Under the pieces are notes generated by a model. It had not been told where the DNA came from, did no database searches, and worked only from the letters and a program-made list of their open reading frames with translations. This document shows positions 22,139-32,612 of a DNA stretch of 64,000 nucleotides, one piece after another. Both the position numbers and the translations under genes were made by a program. Source of the DNA: Craspedostauros australis (taxonomy: Eukaryota > Bacillariophyta > Bacillariophyceae > Mastogloiales > Achnanthaceae); NCBI GenBank assembly GCA_026770025.1, contig JAMXDE010000005.1, positions 1,984,001 to 2,048,000 of the forward strand, read 5' to 3'. Position 1 is the stretch's first letter. Every line of letters begins with the position of its first letter.

Positions 22139-24686
22139 ATGATGCTCGCAGGATCCAGACGATGCGTTTCGCAACTCCAAAGGCGTTCCATGCGCCTTGC
22201 GAGGGGCGAACGGTTCAAGAGCTCCGCGGAAGCCACCTCGAACAACGCAAGCAAGGTTGCCAAACCATCGGAGCCTGCAGCGTCCGGGCCCGCGTCCGCA
22301 TCTTCTTCATCGGCGAACGCTGGGGCAGCTCAGCTCAAGTCGACGCAGGACATGCTGAAGAAAGCCAGCCCTATCCTGCTGGGGATCGCCGGCGGCATTT
22401 TGATCGGCCGCCAGTCGGTGCCGGAGCACAACCATGGCCATGGCCATCACGATCATCATCACAAGGATCATGTCATTCCCAACGGAATGCCAAGGACTTG
22501 CTGCGATGCACCCGACATCACAGAGAACCAAAAGGCATTGTTCAAAACCTTGAAACGGATTGTCGGCAAGAAAAACCTCATCGATGGCAGGGTGGACACC
22601 ACTGAGACTCTCCCGTATCTCAAGGGAGCGAGGCTAGGACGAGGTTCCGCTTTGTACATCGTCAAACCGACCAAGTTGAAGCAAATCATCGAGATTGTGC
22701 AAGAATCTATCGATGCTGGATGTGTCGTGCTGGTCCAGGTGAGTTGGTGTTCGACACAGCGCATGGTGCTCACCACGCTGACGTATGATGTGGCATCGTG
22801 CCATTGCGTTACTATACGCAACAACTCTATGCTCGACGAGAGTATGCACCATTGGCTTTAACATCATCGCATGCCTTGCACTTCACTTCACTTACTCATC
22901 TACATGATTCTCTCTCTCTCCCTTTCTGACGCGTTCAATTCACCCCATCGCTTCACAACGACTTCACGACCATTTGTATGGTGTACTTGTACCATCCTGC
23001 TGCATGACAATTTCTGTGTTTTATTCTTCCACAATACTGCACATTACGCACATACTGTGCATGCTGCGATGCTCCCGTTGCATTCGATTGTGCTTCACTG
23101 TATGATGTAACTTCCAACAGGGCCAAAACACCGGCCTCACTGGAGGCTCCGTCCCCAGAAAGCACGACGATGAACGCCCCACGGTCCTCATCTCGATGAG
23201 GGATCTGGACACCATCTTCCCGATCGACGACGGCAAGCGAGTGGTGTGTCTCGCTGGAGCAGGCTTGGCATCGTTGCAGAACTTCATCCAAGGCTACTTC
23301 CCGGACAGAGAATCGCACTCCATCCTCGGCTCGACCTTCCTCAACCCAACCACGGCGGCGGGTGTTGCCTTGGGGTCGGGCGGCACGCAATGCCGTAAGG
23401 GACCCGCCTTCACAGACCGCGCCCTGTACCTCAAGGTGACGCAAGACAAGTTCGGCAAGAGCGTGGTGAAGGTGGTGAACACCTTGGGCGTCGACGGTTT
23501 CGATTCCGAGGAAGGTGAATTCGATGCTCACCTGGAACACTCCGGTGTGGTGCCAAAACTTGATGCCTACGTCGGCTTCGTCAAGAACAACAGCAAGCCG
23601 GACAGCAAGATGCGCAAATCCAACGACACGTACGGCAAGGAGGCCGCGAGTGATGTGGAGTACAAGGATAGGCTCTGCAAGAACGACAGCGGCATCAGCC
23701 GCTTCAATGCCGACACCTCCGGCTGTGAATGCAACCGATCTGAAGGCAAGGTCTTGATCCTCGCCTCCGTGCACGACACCTTCGAGAAGCCGACGACGGC
23801 CAAGACGTTCTGGATCTCGTTTGACTCTCTCGAGACCGCCCTCAACTACCGCCGCGAAGTCTGCCTCAAGACGCCGCAAGACCTTCCCGTCAGCATGGAG
23901 TACCTCGACCGCGACTCATTCGAGGTCATCGATCAGTCCGGACGTATCCTGGGCAATGTGATCAAGGCCGTCGGTCCATCATCAGCCGTCGTCCGCAATT
24001 TGTGGAACGTCAAGCTGTGGATCGAATCGCTCCCCATCTCCGGCGCCTCCGTGTTCGCCGACAAGATGCTCTACCTGTTCAATCCCGTCTTCCCCAAACT
24101 TCTTCCCAACCCGGTTGTGAAGATGAGCCAGAAGTACGGCCACCACGTCGCCATCACAGTTGGTGACTACGACGGCAGCCTGGATCGCTTCATGGAGCGC
24201 ATGGATGCCTTCCGCAAGCAGGAGGGTGACAAGGTCTCCGTCTACGAGTGTGCCTCCAAGTCGCAAGAAGCGAGTTTCACGGCCTTCCGCTTCATCGCGG
24301 CCCCAGCCTTCAGAACCTGGTGCGTCGGCACTGGAAATCAAGGATTCAGCGTCGACTACGCTCTCCCCAAGAACGGCGGCGCCGTCCCGGACCTCGAGTC
24401 CTCCGCCGATGCGCCCCTGAAGCGCATGCGATACTCTCACTTCGCATGCAACGTCGTGCATGAAGATCTAGCGTTCGCTCCTGGCGTCGACGTCCACAAG
24501 CAGAAGATGGTTCTGAAGAACAACGTCGAACATAGCTGCGGTGGAAAGCTGCCTGCCGAGCATGGTCACGGCACCGAATACCACGCACCGAAGGAAACGA
24601 AGGAACGGTGGCAGAACATGGATCCATTGAACGTCATGAATCCAGGCGTCGGCGGCCTCTCATCGAAGTACAAGTACGCCGAGTAA
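22139..24686 (+). CDS. dld: bacterial-type FAD-dependent D-lactate dehydrogenase (quinone), mitochondrial form
   Basis: Two exons, 22139-22738 and 23121-24686, joined in phase 0 (GTGAGT ... CCAACAG) give 721 residues. It aligns along its length with bacterial membrane D-lactate dehydrogenase Dld. Landmarks are the FAD-binding GQNTGLTGGSVP right after the junction, AYPGTTL-like CLAGAGLASLQNF, GSGGTQCRKGPAFTDRAL, the HVAITVGDYDG region of the membrane-binding domain, RYSHFACNVVHEDLAF, and NVMNPGVGGLSS at the end. The reaction is D-lactate to pyruvate, with electrons passed to quinone (family knowledge). An N-terminal extension of about 110 residues is basic and Ser/Ala-rich like a mitochondrial presequence. 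It holds one hydrophobic helix (PILLGIAGGILIG) and a His cluster, HNHGHGHHDHHHKDH. Bacterial Dld has neither, so inner-membrane anchoring is inferred. Confidence 0.9.
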
Positions 24687-25610
24687 GCAACAGCAACAGC
24701 AGCTAGCAGAACTGCACACGATACTCCGCTCGCTACATCCACTCCATCTACTTCACCTAACGCGCCCAATGCGCCAATTGTCTCCTCAATGCGGAGCTTC
24801 CATCTCAGCAAAATAACAATTCATTTTTCATCCATTCATACACGCATCAGTGCAACGTGGAGATGCTCTGCCAGATGTCTTGATGCAGCGGCATAGCTCA
24901 TATCATAATAGTAGAATACGTTGTCAACTGTCACAACAGGATGAACTCATTTTCACAAAAAATGATAGCAACTGTAGTTCGTAGTTGCGATTTCCGAAGG
25001 ACGAGCTGGTCAAAGGGCAAGCGAGCACTCGCAACTGCTCTCCTGGTCGACACAACTTCGCCTCGGCATCACACAGATCGTACTACCCATAGTCATAGTA
25101 CCATCCTGTAGGAACCACCATCCTGCGGATCTGTGATGTGCCACAAGAATCACGCTCATCCGATTCCTTTAGTCGTATCTGTAGCTTAGCAAATTGTTAG
25201 CATTTCTGTGGCTCGGATGAGTCACACAATCTTGAATGACTCCTGCGACCACCTGGTGACGAAAAACGGAATGAGCTTTGGTGACGTCTTCTGTCACCAA
25301 CGAGAACTCTTTCTCTTGGATCTTGGTTCTGGCTGGTTGGACGAAAAAAGAGAAAGAAAGAAAACAATCGATTCAACAGCACACGAAAGCGATTGCGCGA
25401 AACTCATCCATCACCGATGACGATGCGAATCCGCGGAACTCCGCTTGGCGTGGGTTGTGGAATACACGAATACGTACTTGGGAGTCAAGCATCATACATA
25501 GTGCGAACGCGGAGAGAAAGAGAGAGCAAGAGAGCGTGCTGGTGCAACTACGCTTACAATTGCACTTTCATCAGGTCTCCAACAAGATCAACAACAACAA
25601 CAACACAGGC
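24687..25610. other. intergenic region (3' of dld, 5' of C2-like gene)
   Basis: 924 bp between two plus-strand genes. The right end (25560-25610) is a CAA-rich leader. Nothing else is recognised. Confidence 0.5.
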
Positions 25611-27173
25611 ATGTCGTTTGGAGGCAACTTTCGCATGCTACCTTCCACAGCCACCATGACGAGGAACGAGGACGAGAATGCTGGGAGCATCGGAAGCACC
25701 GACGCCAACAGCAGTGCCAGCAACGACCGCAGCACGAGAACGACCGCAGGCTTTGGGATCTTTCCCTCCTCTTTGCTGCCAAGTTCCGCCGCAACGGATC
25801 CCAGCACATCACAACAAAGGGCATCGACCAGCCTAACCACGAGCATGACAGCTGGCACAAGTGGCAGCATTGCGGATGAAGGCCATCTGGAGGCCGCCAT
25901 CCTTTCCGCCTACGATCTTCCAACCAGTCGTCAGCCCATTGCGGTGACCATGAACATTGGCAACGTGACTGTTTCCACAGGGCCTCCAGTTGCCAAGCAC
26001 AAGGATCGCAACTCCTTTCGCTTCAGCACCGGCAATGTGTCTTCGCCAGCATCGGCAACTGCGTCGTCCAGCATGCGCACTTCGTCAACGGAGAGCGCGA
26101 ACGATGCCAATACGAAAAGCCACATTCTGCGCATCGTCAAGCCCTTTCCACAGCTGTACAGATCGACCGCGACGATCCGCCTGGTCTATGACGACCCAGA
26201 TCTCAACCTGGAAACGAAGCTCTCGCTCAACGATTTGTGCATTGGTCAAACATCCTGGCAAATTCTCAATTTCATCCAATCGCCATCATCATCGTCATCA
26301 CCAACACCACTTGCAGCAGCAGCAGCAACAACAACAACAATAACTGGAAGGACCCCGAATGCTGCAGGTACATCTGCAACTACTCATACTGCGACAGCAT
26401 CGGCCGCGACAAGATATTCCGCTCCATCGGTTGGCGATGACGTCGGCGACAATCCACCACCGACCATACGAATCAAGGTTCATCTGGATGCCCCGTACCG
26501 ACCCGAAATCGCAGCGCTCATCGCCATCGCGCAATGGTGGTTCCATCTCGTCGATCGAACAGAGGATTGGATACGCGACGCTGCATCCAAGATACGCGTA
26601 CCGACATCCTCCAACATGATCCTCCTGCCATTGATTCCGCTCATCACGGCCATCGTAGTGGCGTCGCCCATCATGATGGGCACGCTCCTCGTTTTCATGC
26701 CCGTCGCATTGCCGTTCTTCATCATCGCGATCACCTCGATCGTCGCGTCCGGCCTCGTGATGTATTCCAGCACACGCCACGGACGAGAGCATATTGGCGG
26801 CACGGTGTTCATACCCTTCGCCGATTCGTTGCTGTTGTCATCCAAGGCAGGGCAGCGACTGATCTATCAAACTGGACCGCGCCCAACGCCTGTCAGCCTC
26901 GTGCGGCACATCCTGCCGACTGATCCCAACTCCCTGTGGGTGTCGTTGGCGATAGACTTCGTGGGTTCATCGTCGTACCTGTTGCCGGTCGTCGGCGAGC
27001 TGTTCGATGTGATTTGGGCGCCGATCCAATTCATACTGGTGATGGCCATGTACGACTCCGTCCACTCCAACTTGAAGTACGTGAGCCTCGTGGAAGAGCT
27101 GATGCCGTTCACAGATATCGTGCCAACGGCGACAATTGGATGGATCATGGAGCACTACGGTGTTCATTCGTAG
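25611..27173 (+). CDS. multi-pass membrane protein with an N-terminal C2-like domain
   Basis: Single exon, 520 residues, starting at the ATG that ends a CAA-rich leader (the frame is open further up but unconserved). Residues 1-85 are Ser/Thr-rich. Residues about 88-225 look like a C2 beta sandwich: EGHLEAAILSAYDLP opens it, and ATIRLVYDDPDLNLETKL and IGQTSWQILNF close it, though loop aspartates are few. A low-complexity Ala/Thr insert and IRIKVHLDAPYRPEI follow. Two paired hydrophobic hairpins lie near residues 335-388 and 443-480, the second as FVGSSSYLLPVVGELFDVIW. A similar pro-gly-glu ... D-W-A-P pattern is found in unnamed plant and algal membrane proteins. No function can be assigned; membrane tethering with lipid contact is a guess. 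Confidence 0.7.
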   Translation: MSFGGNFRMLPSTATMTRNEDENAGSIGSTDANSSASNDRSTRTTAGFGIFPSSLLPSSAATDPSTSQQRASTSLTTSMTAGTSGSIADEGHLEAAILSAYDLPTSRQPIAVTMNIGNVTVSTGPPVAKHKDRNSFRFSTGNVSSPASATASSSMRTSSTESANDANTKSHILRIVKPFPQLYRSTATIRLVYDDPDLNLETKLSLNDLCIGQTSWQILNFIQSPSSSSSPTPLAAAAATTTTITGRTPNAAGTSATTHTATASAATRYSAPSVGDDVGDNPPPTIRIKVHLDAPYRPEIAALIAIAQWWFHLVDRTEDWIRDAASKIRVPTSSNMILLPLIPLITAIVVASPIMMGTLLVFMPVALPFFIIAITSIVASGLVMYSSTRHGREHIGGTVFIPFADSLLLSSKAGQRLIYQTGPRPTPVSLVRHILPTDPNSLWVSLAIDFVGSSSYLLPVVGELFDVIWAPIQFILVMAMYDSVHSNLKYVSLVEELMPFTDIVPTATIGWIMEHYGVHS

Positions 27174-27833
27174 GCCACCGACGGGTCGAAGATTGAGGAA
27201 ATGAGGCAAGCCACGAGACCCGGTCATGGCCGCCGGTCGTTTGCGTTGCGACTCCCTGCGGCATGCGCAGATTTGCCGATACTACCATTCTCCGACACGC
27301 AGATGGCGTGAAACCGAGAAGCGATATCCTCTCTTTCTCCCTCTCTTAGAGAAAGGGAGAGAGAGAGACTTCCAACGTTTCCAGTTTCACTCTTTTCTCC
27401 TGGTCCATAATCCTATTATAGTATATGAATTCTGGGTACGAGAATGGATTTCATGTCGTACTCGTGCTTCGAGGGTATCACCACAGAATAAACATGAATC
27501 CGATCAAGATGGCAGCAAGCACACCTACCACACTTACAAGCAGTATTCTGCGGGCGGCCTGCATACGACGAGCTATGCGGACGGAAGAGATTGGAAATGT
27601 ATGTAAGTATGTATAATATGTATGTGGAGACGCTATAACATGTATCATAATATGGAGTAGATTGTTCATTCTTCAATCCTCGGGCTTCGATGGTATCCCT
27701 CATCGCATGGTCAAGGCTTGCACCACAGCCCAGTAAGAGACCAACATCTGCCTTCATTGCTGCTACAGGAGCTGGATGCACGAGTATCCATACTCGTTGA
27801 ATGGTCTCATTCAGAGCTCTTCGGCGACTTGCT
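27174..27833. other. convergent intergenic spacer with a C/T-A/G hairpin
   Basis: 660 bp between convergent 3' ends. At 27330-27368 a CT-rich run is followed by a GA-rich run that pairs with it (about 16 of 18 positions, 3-nt loop). TACGAG/CTCGTA words occur near 27437, 27460 and 27780-27798. Confidence 0.55.
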
Positions 27834-30800
27834 TCATTTGGATGACTTGGGAGACTTCGTCTTGCTCTCCTTTGATGACTTGTCCGATTTGTATGATTTC
27901 GCCCCCTTCGTGCTGCGCATGTAAGATGGTTGGCAGGAAGGGAAGGACGACAGCGTGGGCGACAGCATGGACGACGGTGCGGATGACGGCGTGGACGACG
28001 GAGCCGATGACGGCGTGGACGACAGCATGGATGACGGAGCGGATGACGGCGTGGACGACAGCATGGACGACGGCGCGGATGACGGTGTGAATGACGGCGC
28101 GGACGACAGCGTGGATGGTAGCGCAGATGGCGGCGTGGATGACGGCGCGGACGACAGCGTGGATGACGGTGTGGACGACGGCGCAAATGACAACGTGGAT
28201 GACGGCGTGGATGACGGCGCGGATGACGGTGCAGATGACGGCATCTTCGAGTTGCCGTTGCAGAATTCCAGTGAACCCATGAAGTACTCGAAGGAACCAT
28301 TGTAGAGAGGAGGAGGATTATCACCGACAACACCGCTCGCCGTTCCCATAAAGATAGTGAATGGGCAATTGTCGCAATCAAGCCAGTCTGGAGGGATAGG
28401 AAAGATGGCGTCCGAATATTCATTCCCTGTGCTCGTTCGTGTATCGATGCGGATGGAGATCACGTCGTCGCTTTCGGACACAGCCAAAGGTTGATCGAAT
28501 GCAATCACATCTGTGAATTCACCATTACCTCTGGCCTCGATCGTTCCCGATGCAAGTTCTGTCCAATTCCCGGGTGCATCCCACGTACTTGGGCGGTAGA
28601 AGATTGTGAAAGTTTGGTTCCCCGTCGATGGCAGGACAAGCCTCATGCCTGTGATGTCGACACTGTCCAGAATCTGAATGTCGTGTCGCACTGAAGCGGC
28701 CGTGTCGTCATAGAATGATCTTGGGAGACCTGCTGTTTTTGCGTCGCGGCAGGTGTCTGTTGGTGCCTGTGTGGGGTCTGCGGATGGCTGGATTGATGAC
28801 GATGGTGTCGTAGTGGGGGGAGCAGATCCAGTGGGGGAAGCAGATCCAGTGGGGGAAGTTGACGGCATCATCGAGTTACCGTTGCAGAATTCCAGTGAAC
28901 CCATGAAGTACTCGAAGAAATCACTGTAGAGAGGAGGAGGGTCATCACCGACAACACCGCTCGCCATTCCCGCAAAGATAGTAAATGGGCAATCGTCGTA
29001 ATCAATCCAGTCTGGAGGGATGGGATTGATGACTTTCGAGAATTCATACCCTGTGCTCGTTAGTGTATCGATGCGGATGGAGATCACGTCGTCGCTTTCG
29101 GACACAGCCAAAGGTTGATCGAATGCAATCACATCTGTGAATTCACCATCACCTCTGGCCTCGATCATTCCCGATGCAAGTTCTCTCCAATTTCCGGGTA
29201 CATACCACGTACTTGGGCGGTAGAAGATTGTGAAAGTTTGGTTCCCCATCAATGGCAGGACAAGCCTCATGCCTGTGATGTCGACACTGTCCAGAATCTG
29301 AATGTCGTGTCGCACTGAAGCGGCCGTGTCGTCATAGAATGATCTTGGGAGACCTGCTGTTTTTGCGTCGCGACAAGTGTCTGTTGGTGCCTGTGTGGGG
29401 TCTGCGGATGGCTGGATTGTTGGCGATGCTGTCGTAGTGGGGGAAGCAGATCCAGTTGGCATCTCGGTGCTCGAATCCCGACAGAATTCGAGGATGCCGG
29501 AAAAGAGGGGGAACTCATCGCTGAAATTGGGCGGATTGTTTCCAACTTCGAGGCTATCTCGTCCGGCGAATACCTCGAATGGGCAGCCTGGGCACTCGAC
29601 AATTCCCTCTCGGATCACAATCGGATAACCTGTTGAGGAAGCCGGCAATCTGTCGGTCATGTCAATGCGGAAGGATACGATGTCATCCTCCGCGGTCACC
29701 ACCACAGGCTGATCGAATATGAGGGAGGGGGAGAAGCCAGACGAGTCCTTTTCTCCATTTTTTCCTGATGCAATCTGAGTCCAGGGACCATCGGCATCCC
29801 AGGTGCTTGGACGGAAGAACATCGTGTATGGCATGTTGGTGAGTTCAGGAGCCACGGAAACCTTGATGGCGGTGAATTTAGTGAGGTCCAGTATGCGAAC
29901 ATCGAATCTGAATGACTCAATGCGCTCATATGAGCGAAGTATCTGGATCCCTGGATAAGTCCACATGCCACAATTCTCGGTTGGGACAGACGAGGGGGTT
30001 ATACTCGGGACATTCGATGGGGCTGATGACAATGATGGTGCCATAGAAACGGATGGTGTCGCGCTTGGTGGTTGGCAGAAATCCAGTTTCACGCTCACCG
30101 TCGCACACATGGGTGTGGCCGACTCATCGTCGATGTTGGATACCGAAACAACGATCCCATCCAGCAAAGACGACTGGGCGTCAATTCTGTATGATGGTTG
30201 TGTCGGGTTCAGGATGGCCTCCAGATGAGAGAATGGGATCCAGTCAAAGACGCTGTCTTGTGTCCTTGTCACGAGGATCTGATCCCTGCCTAGTGGAGAA
30301 TCGGTGTTGAAGCCTATGGCTCTGTTGAAGGCGATGTAGTACTTCAATTCACTCTCAGGATCGTCAATTCGGATGATGACGTCGAAGCTGGTGTCAGCGG
30401 GGTCATAATCGACCACTCCGCAGAGCCTTCCCTCGAAGTCGACGTCTTGACCTCCGGTGAGCAATGTGGTCTGATCGGAGTACCACCCCGTCAGCCAGCT
30501 CTTGGCACCTATGTGTGGTGGAGGGGCAGGCACATGAGTAATGATATTGAAGGGATAGGTTCGTAGCAGGAGCATGAGGGTGTGAAATGATTTGGCGTGG
30601 ACGTAAAGAATGAAACGATGGAGAAGATAGTGATTGTTGAGGCAGTGTACGTAGAGTGTTGCATCGTATCGTATGTGATGAGGTGACACGACTCCTCCTG
30701 GAACGGAATCATTTGGGCCCTTGCTCTCCGCAAGGCAACGGCGCCGTAGCACTTACCGTTGTACCCTCTCTTATCGGTCAGCGTTTCATTACGAAATGAA

Positions 30801-32612
30801 TTATAAATTGACCTTCCCATCGCGCCACTGCGGAATAATAGTCGATGTTGGGGTCGGAATCCATTGACCGGAGGACGTCAACAACGAGGAAGAGGATACA
30901 CGAAGACGGGTTAGATGGACTTCGAACGATAAACAGGTTTCCTGCCATGTGATGAGGATCAGAACATGGCAGACGCGTCCAATGTGCTCTCTCTGGAGCT
31001 TGATTGTGTGCGTTCTTGTGTCCGGTCGTCCATCCGTCCACAAAGATTGATGCAGAATGTCACAGATCATGTCCAGTCTCTATCTCTGCTGGCACATTGG
31101 CTGCGCTTACCTGGAATCTTCGTACAGCACCCCGTTCCGATTGGAAGGGCCAAGCCCGAAGTTGCTACCAAGTCGGCGGACGATGATGGAAGGGTTGGTT
31201 GCCCAGTGCGTGCCTGGATAGTTTCTGATACCGTTGTACACACTGATCTTGTGGTCCAGATGAGCGTACGCTGTGAATCAGTGGTGTGTCGGTTACGTCG
31301 ATGCGCGCGTTGATAACCGGGAGAGTTTGACTCCCACGGAAGAAAGATGGTATTGCACGATGGAGTGAGATGGGTTGGATAGGAGTATGAGCACGGGTAG
31401 AGCTCGTCACGATACCAGTGCGAAATGTTGATATGGAAGATACGAGTTGTGTGGTCCTTGTCGGCACTTACCGACCCAATCAGGTCCTCGGGAGCTACCC
31501 AACGAGAATGGGATCATGATCAAGAAGAAATCAAAGTCATCATAGATCTTGACCTCCTGCTTCAGATATTGGGAGACGAGATTACTGACTGTTATTGCCT
31601 CGAGAGTGGCGGGATCAACATCAGGTGAAAACTTATATGTCAAAATCCCATCATCTGTCCCATTCGTGGGCATGGTGGAGAGCCTCAGCTTGTCAAAAGA
31701 CATGGCCGCGAACTGGTTGGTGAAGTTGGGTTGAGCGCCGAAGATCTCGTCTTTGATGAGGGATTTAGGAACTGTGTAGTTTGTTTGGAAGACGACCTGG
31801 ATGAAGAGGAACTTCTTGTCGCCAGAACCACGGACATCAGGAGTGGTCAGAGAACGACCATGTCCATGTCCATGCCCATCGCTTTGTTCGCTTGGTTGAC
31901 GATTCTCGATGTTCATGTCATCGACTGTCTTCAAGTCCACGTTGTTTCTGGAGAATGTCATCATCGATGTCACCGACTTCTCCTTGAAGCTGCCGGACTT
32001 GAAGACAGTCGATGACATGAACATCGAGCATCATCAATCAAGCGAACAAAGCGATGAACATGGACATGGTCGTTCTTGGCCCATTCCGGCGTCAGCCCTT
32101 CAATGGTCAAATGCACAGGCCCATGTTCTTCCTCATCGGAGCCTTGGAGCATGCAAGATAAGTCAGTTGCATCCGTTCCGTCGGCAGCGCCAATGATACG
32201 GGCCGAGACGAGGCATGGCTCCTGCAGGGTACTGTGTTCGCCCGAGGCAGCGTCATGCGTCTGAATTGAGTTCGATTCAGTTGTTGGTTTTGTGATGAAG
32301 GATGTGACACGACGTGATGTAATGTGTTGTGATGTATTGCGTAATACAAGGTGCAATACAAGGTGCAGAATCATGGTTGAGTTGAGGATGAGATCACTGA
32401 ATTGGATGCACGTACGCGTATGTCTGTGGATGCGGATGCGGCAAGGCAGGAATTCCAGCAAAGAAGGAGCCCCCACACGCCGAGACAACAGTGACAGTTG
32501 CCATCTTACTTGTACTCACCGTCAACTTTGGTGTCGGGGATGCCACTGCCGTAGCGGCAAGCGCCGCAAGCACCACAGCAGCAAGGATTCGTTGGTAGAA
32601 GTGAGAATGCAT
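27834..32612 (-). CDS. large secreted peptidase M11 (gametolysin)-like protein with a degenerate zinc site
   Basis: Provisional model of six exons: 32612-32520, 32260-32066, 31997-31472, 31270-31111, 30827-30757 and 30508-27834, giving 1239 residues. Phases agree throughout. Exon 1 is a signal peptide (ILAAVVLAALAATAVASP). Exon 2 resembles the M11 prodomain (GPVHLTIEGLTPEW). Exons 3-5 give the M11 core: FLFIQVVF, IFGAQPNFTNQFAAMSFDKL, WVAYAHLDHKISVYNG, SSGAMGRSIYN and AKSWLTGWYSD. The expected HExxHxxGxxH is RRLGSNFGLGP, so it cannot bind zinc as M11 enzymes do. Exon 6 adds a beta region, three domains of about 170 residues each ending in LEFC, Ser/Pro/Thr linkers, a Ser/Pro repeat and a Lys/Ser tail. 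Likely an extracellular or wall pseudoprotease. The exon 2-3 junction, inside an inverted repeat, is the weakest; unspliced, the frame stops there. Confidence 0.65.
27955..28236 (-). repeat. Ser/Pro-coding minisatellite
   Basis: About 280 bp of imperfect 12- to 15-bp units (GACGGCGTGGAC type on the plus strand) encoding Ser-Ser-Ala-Pro / Ser-Ser-Thr-Pro runs in the last exon of the M11-like gene. Confidence 0.85.
28237..29464 (-). repeat. 624-bp in-frame tandem duplication
   Basis: Two copies, about 28237-28860 and 28861-29464, offset by exactly 624 bp (208 codons). Long stretches are identical; for example the 60 bases from 28441 recur from 29065. Each copy encodes one LEFC-ended domain plus its Thr/Pro linker in the M11-like protein. 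Confidence 0.9.
31851..32076. repeat. inverted repeat, arms about 80-86 bp, 58-60-bp spacer
   Basis: Left arm about 31851-31938, right arm about 31995-32076. The reverse complement of the right arm matches the left arm at roughly 75 of 80 positions plus one 6-bp gap. It lies within the coding span of the M11-like gene. Confidence 0.9.

Noticed and set aside
22953..23879. 308-codon open frame antisense to the D-lactate dehydrogenase exon
   Set aside because: It mirrors a codon-biased real exon on the other strand and has no domain or signal.
27955..28305. Plus-strand Asp-rich open frame (DDGADDGVDD type)
   Set aside because: It is the reverse reading of the Ser/Pro minisatellite; acidic repeats arise automatically from that sequence.
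28400..29350. Nearly repeated plus-strand open frames of 67 codons in the M11-like gene
   Set aside because: They are antisense copies produced by the 624-bp duplication, not separate small genes.
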